From: CAZAFL01 sp964484465
GTDB lineage: Bacteria; Bacteroidota; Ignavibacteria; UBA10030; SZUA-254
Length of the DNA stretch: 64,000 nucleotides
Assembly: GCA_964484465.1 (NCBI GenBank)
Contig: CAZAFL010000005.1
Coordinates: forward strand, 73,885 to 137,884
Direction of reading: 5' to 3'
Both the position numbers and the translations under genes were made by a program. Below, one piece after another: positions 61,313-64,000 of the stretch. The notes below the pieces were generated by a model. It did not search any database. It saw nothing but the letters and a program-made list of their open reading frames with translations, and was not told where the DNA came from. Numbering within the stretch: the stretch's first letter is position 1; each line of letters starts with the position of its first letter.

Positions 61313-62586
61313 CGGGGTTTATTGTTATCGGGATCGTTCTTATCATTCTGTCGATTGCCGGTTCGCCATTGTTTGCAATTATTGCCGCAATCGGACTGAT
61401 TGCATTTCACGTTGCCGGCATCGATACCGCCGCGCTAATTGTCGAGCTTTATCGGTTGGCAGATTTTCCCGCTCTTATCGCGATTCCACTCTTTACGTTT
61501 GCGGGATACGTTCTCGCCGAGAGTCGTGCACCCCAACGGCTGATGAATCTTGTTCAGGCTTTGTTCGGATGGTTGCCGGGCGGGATGGCAGTTGTTGCGA
61601 TTTGTACGACTGCTGTCTTTACAGCATTCACTGGTGCATCGGGCGTAACGATCATTGCGCTTGGCGGGCTATTGTTCCCGTCTCTTCTCAAACATGGCTA
61701 TCCGGAAAACTTTTCACTTGGCTTAATGACCACCTCGGGCAGTCTCGGTCTTTTGTTCCCCCCCTCATTGCCGGTGATTCTCTATGCCCTTGTCGCAAAA
61801 GTCAGCCTTGACACGTTATTCAGAGCAGGACTTATCCCTGGGCTTCTCCTGCTGGGGGTTTTATGTGCATACAGTATTCGGATAGGATTAAAATCTAGGG
61901 TTGAGCGTCTTCCGTTTTCCTTTTCGAACGTGTGGCAAGCGCTTAAAGATGCTTCGTTCGAACTACCGCTCCCGTTCATTGTCATTGGAGGTATCTATGG
62001 CGGGATTTTTACCGCGACGGAAGCAGCCTCTATCACGGCGTTTTACGTCTTGGTCGTCGAGATATTTATTAGAAGGGATTTACATCTTGTCCGCGATGTT
62101 CCCCGCATTATTCGTGAAAGCATGATTCTTGTAGGGGCTATTCTCGTCATGCTTGGCGCTTCACTTGGTCTCACAAATTACCTCATCGACCAGGAAATTC
62201 CGGGAAAAATATTTGATTTCATAAACCACTATGTTAACAATAAAATTGGATTTCTCCTCATTCTTAACGCAATACTGCTGGGCATCAATATGATGGAAGT
62301 TTTTTCGGCAATTGTCATTATAGTGCCGATTATCATTCCTATTGCCATGAAGTATGACATCAATCCCATTCATCTCGGGGTGATGTTTCTGATGAATCTC
62401 GAGATCGGTTACATGATTCCGCCTCTTGCAATCAATATTTTTCTTGCCAGCGCGAGGTTCAACCGGCCTCTCACGCAAATCTATCGTGCTGTCGTGCCGT
62501 TCCTGTTGTTGCTGCTTGCGGTGCTTGCGCTGATTACGTATGTTCCCGACCTCTGTCTTGTTCTCGCAAACATCGGACCGGAATGA
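61309..62586 (+). CDS. TRAP transporter large membrane subunit (DctM-like)
   Basis: A 425-residue protein with about 12 helices, the channel-forming subunit. Family patterns include IPLFTFAGYVLAESRAPQRL, FTAFTGASGVTIIALGGLLFP and TSGSLGLLFPPSLPVILY. The family is usually about 430 residues. No DctP-type substrate-binding protein gene is found on either side, which is unusual for TRAP loci. Confidence 0.9.
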   Translation: MTGFIVIGIVLIILSIAGSPLFAIIAAIGLIAFHVAGIDTAALIVELYRLADFPALIAIPLFTFAGYVLAESRAPQRLMNLVQALFGWLPGGMAVVAICTTAVFTAFTGASGVTIIALGGLLFPSLLKHGYPENFSLGLMTTSGSLGLLFPPSLPVILYALVAKVSLDTLFRAGLIPGLLLLGVLCAYSIRIGLKSRVERLPFSFSNVWQALKDASFELPLPFIVIGGIYGGIFTATEAASITAFYVLVVEIFIRRDLHLVRDVPRIIRESMILVGAILVMLGASLGLTNYLIDQEIPGKIFDFINHYVNNKIGFLLILNAILLGINMMEVFSAIVIIVPIIIPIAMKYDINPIHLGVMFLMNLEIGYMIPPLAINIFLASARFNRPLTQIYRAVVPFLLLLLAVLALITYVPDLCLVLANIGPE

Positions 62587-62711
62587 ATAACGCTCATCGA
62601 TGCGATTGTTCGGCGGGTATGTTCACATTGAAATCATTATAACTGCATCGAACCAGTTTTGGAAGGTTTAAGGGGAATCCTTTGCAAAAATAATTTGAAA
62701 GGGTTAGAGGT

Positions 62712-63728
62712 TCAGTTTTTTTCCAGAAGATTTGTCGAGAATGTCAACCCCAGTTGTAGATTGAATTTGGCAGTCTGTTGTAGTCCATGGACATTCTCGT
62801 AGATAGGAAACTGAATATATCCACTCATCGAAACATCATCGATAATTTGAAAGAGCAAACCCGGGCTCGCGAAAATCCACGTTCCTCCGGTATTGTCGCG
62901 AGGCTCATCGGTATTGCCGACATCAGCATAATCCTGGAATTTACTATTGATTTGAAAAAGGAGGCTTGATCGAGAAATGAATTGATATGCTGTTCCGAGA
63001 TGTACATGTAGTACGTTGCCGAAACGATAGCGATCAGTACCCCTGTTGTTCACCTGATAGAGGATGCTGATATTCAATGGAAAAGCACTGTAGGAACCTG
63101 AAAGAGTGGGAAGGCTCAACAGTGTTTGGCGGTAATTCAATCCGAACAACAAATCCGTAGAACCTGAGCCCGGTTGAATTGTTACTTCGGCAAATTCACC
63201 GTCAGTGTTTCGGAAATCTGTTACTCCGGTTGCAAGCTTAACACCTGCGGAAAGGCTCAAGTAGGGTGTAAATTCTTCCTCTGAATTCAGAATTGTATAT
63301 TGCCCGTTCACTACGATATCTCCAAGTCCCGTGAAGTCCCAGCGCTCAATTGCGCTGGTGTTATTCTCGTGTCCGATGTGTGTATGTTGACGATGGATCA
63401 AAGGCACAGAGATGTTTAACGCAAAATTGTCAGATATTCCATATCCGGCAAGAAATTCATTTCTCTCGTTGATCGTTTGTATTTCATCGTGGTGCTCCGG
63501 AATTGCTCCGACGAACGACAAGGAAGAACCCAGATATAATTGATCCTGGTTGATATACTCATGAGAGAGGCTCAAACTTAGCCATCCGCTTCTTAGAGGA
63601 TGAAAGGAGTTCAGAGGACATGAGGCGGCGCCGCAACTTGCGTTGGCCGACGCTGTCATAATGGCGAGCAGAAAAGATAAAGAAAAGAGAACTTGAATTG
63701 ATTTTATAGCATTATTTGAGTTATACAT
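62712..63728 (-). CDS. Exported outer-membrane barrel protein
   Basis: A 338-residue protein with a signal peptide (LFSLSFLLAIMTASANA). The mature start CGAASCPLN has two close cysteines. HDEIQTINERNEFLAGYGIS, NISVPLIHRQHTHIGHEN and GSGSTDLLFGLNYRQ look like a transport-type barrel with a His-rich loop. Family uncertain; a metal link is suggested only by the Cys/His residues. No ribosome-binding site is obvious. An AT palindrome lies upstream at 63780-63797. Confidence 0.6.
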   Translation of the reverse strand: MYNSNNAIKSIQVLFSLSFLLAIMTASANASCGAASCPLNSFHPLRSGWLSLSLSHEYINQDQLYLGSSLSFVGAIPEHHDEIQTINERNEFLAGYGISDNFALNISVPLIHRQHTHIGHENNTSAIERWDFTGLGDIVVNGQYTILNSEEEFTPYLSLSAGVKLATGVTDFRNTDGEFAEVTIQPGSGSTDLLFGLNYRQTLLSLPTLSGSYSAFPLNISILYQVNNRGTDRYRFGNVLHVHLGTAYQFISRSSLLFQINSKFQDYADVGNTDEPRDNTGGTWIFASPGLLFQIIDDVSMSGYIQFPIYENVHGLQQTAKFNLQLGLTFSTNLLEKN

Positions 63729-63779
63729 AACACTGGAACGTTTTGAAAGGAATTGAACCTAGGATCCACTAAATATATC

Positions 63780-63797
63780 GGTTTTTTTAAAAAAACC
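63780..63797. repeat. 18-bp AT palindrome
   Basis: GGTTTTTTTAAAAAAACC is a perfect 18-bp palindrome. It fills the space between a TATATTT-type -7 element (63771-63777 on the minus strand) and its -33 position, and also lies just after the glycosylase stop codon. Confidence 0.6.
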
Positions 63798-63802
63798 TAT
63801 TT

Positions 63803-64000
63803 TCATGTGGGAGAGTTCCTTTTTTCACGGTTTGTTTCCAGTTCCTCAATAGTTCTTGGCCAATCGTCCTTGAGAAGGCGGGAAAGAGACCTGTCGGCGA
63901 GAATCTTTCCGCTCGTTTGACAACGAGGGCAGTAGTTGCACTCGTTTTCGGCGTACACGATACGTTGAATGGAAGTATGACATACTGGACATGGTTTCCC
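63803..64000 (-). CDS. MutM/Nei-family DNA glycosylase, C-terminal part
   Basis: Only the last 65 residues are inside the window; the gene runs off the right edge. The zinc finger is unmistakable: CPVCHTSIQRIVYAENECNY, then CPRCQTSGKILADRSLSR, with LLKDDWP after it. Formamidopyrimidine-DNA glycosylase and endonuclease VIII remove oxidised bases from DNA. The finger contains the Cys4 zinc site and the Gln/Arg region that contacts DNA. The extended tail after DDWP is short. MutM and Nei cannot be told apart from this end. Confidence 0.85.
   Translation of the reverse strand, partial: GKPCPVCHTSIQRIVYAENECNYCPRCQTSGKILADRSLSRLLKDDWPRTIEELETNREKRNSPT

Noticed and set aside
1..64000. CRISPR arrays, insertion sequences, prophage or integrase genes
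   Set aside because: No spaced direct repeats, transposase or integrase motifs were seen; the DUF1353 protein alone is not evidence of a phage.

Overview
The window looks like a chromosomal piece of a Bacteroidota/Chlorobiota bacterium, most likely of the Ignavibacteria type. Reasons: a type IX secretion (T9SS) sorting domain carrying NFPNPFNP on a secreted protein; PorD-like and PorV-like T9SS genes at the left edge; several outer-membrane barrel families typical of that group; and a recurring promoter, TTG-N20-TATATTT(G), that fits the Bacteroidota -33/-7 promoter type rather than the sigma-70 consensus. No CRISPR array, insertion sequence or prophage block was seen. Both ends cut through genes: a PorD-like gene at 1-221 and the zinc finger of a MutM/Nei DNA glycosylase at 63803-64000.

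Layout. 1-2908: T9SS and envelope genes with overlapping divergent promoters. 2971-5427: mnmA and a DEAD-box RNA helicase. 5703-7069: a tandem pair of exported paralogues of unknown function with an internal repeat. 7125-11989: a dienelactone hydrolase, an acyl-CoA carboxylase beta subunit and a LysM lytic transglycosylase. 12182-12268: tRNA-Ser(CGA).

12315-39391 is a long one-direction exopolysaccharide/O-antigen locus. It holds export (OPX), chain-length control (Wzz-like), flippase (Wzx), polymerase/ligase (Wzy), three glycosyltransferases, a deacetylase-like protein, a polyprenyl-phosphate sugar transferase, and a Wzi-like outer-membrane protein. Nucleotide-sugar genes include an aminotransferase, a Gfo/Idh oxidoreductase and a hexapeptide acetyltransferase (the WbpE/WlbA/WbpD set), UDP-glucose dehydrogenase and UDP-glucuronate decarboxylase. 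A complete lutABC lactate-oxidation module sits inside this locus, butted directly onto the acetyltransferase gene. A T9SS-sorted protein with an N,N-dimethylformamidase beta-subunit-like domain is also inside it.

39574-44856: two peroxiredoxins, an aquaporin, then a tightly overlapping four-gene set (6-pyruvoyl-tetrahydropterin synthase type protein, folE, two short-chain reductases) that reads as a tetrahydrobiopterin pathway, followed by a ferredoxin-NADP reductase. 44890-60363: mixed metabolic and envelope genes, mostly on the minus strand: O-methyltransferase plus a small membrane zinc-ribbon protein, HD protein, DUF1207 protein, MoeB-rhodanese, acyl-CoA ligase, methyltransferase, a large sortilin/BNR-repeat secreted protein with a lipoprotein-sorting-like partner, aldo/keto reductase, F420-type NADP reductase, DUF1353 protein and a DODA-type dioxygenase. 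60797-62586: TRAP transporter membrane subunits with no binding protein beside them. The rest is an outer-membrane protein and the glycosylase end.

Functions are assigned by reading motifs in the translated sequence; no database search was run.
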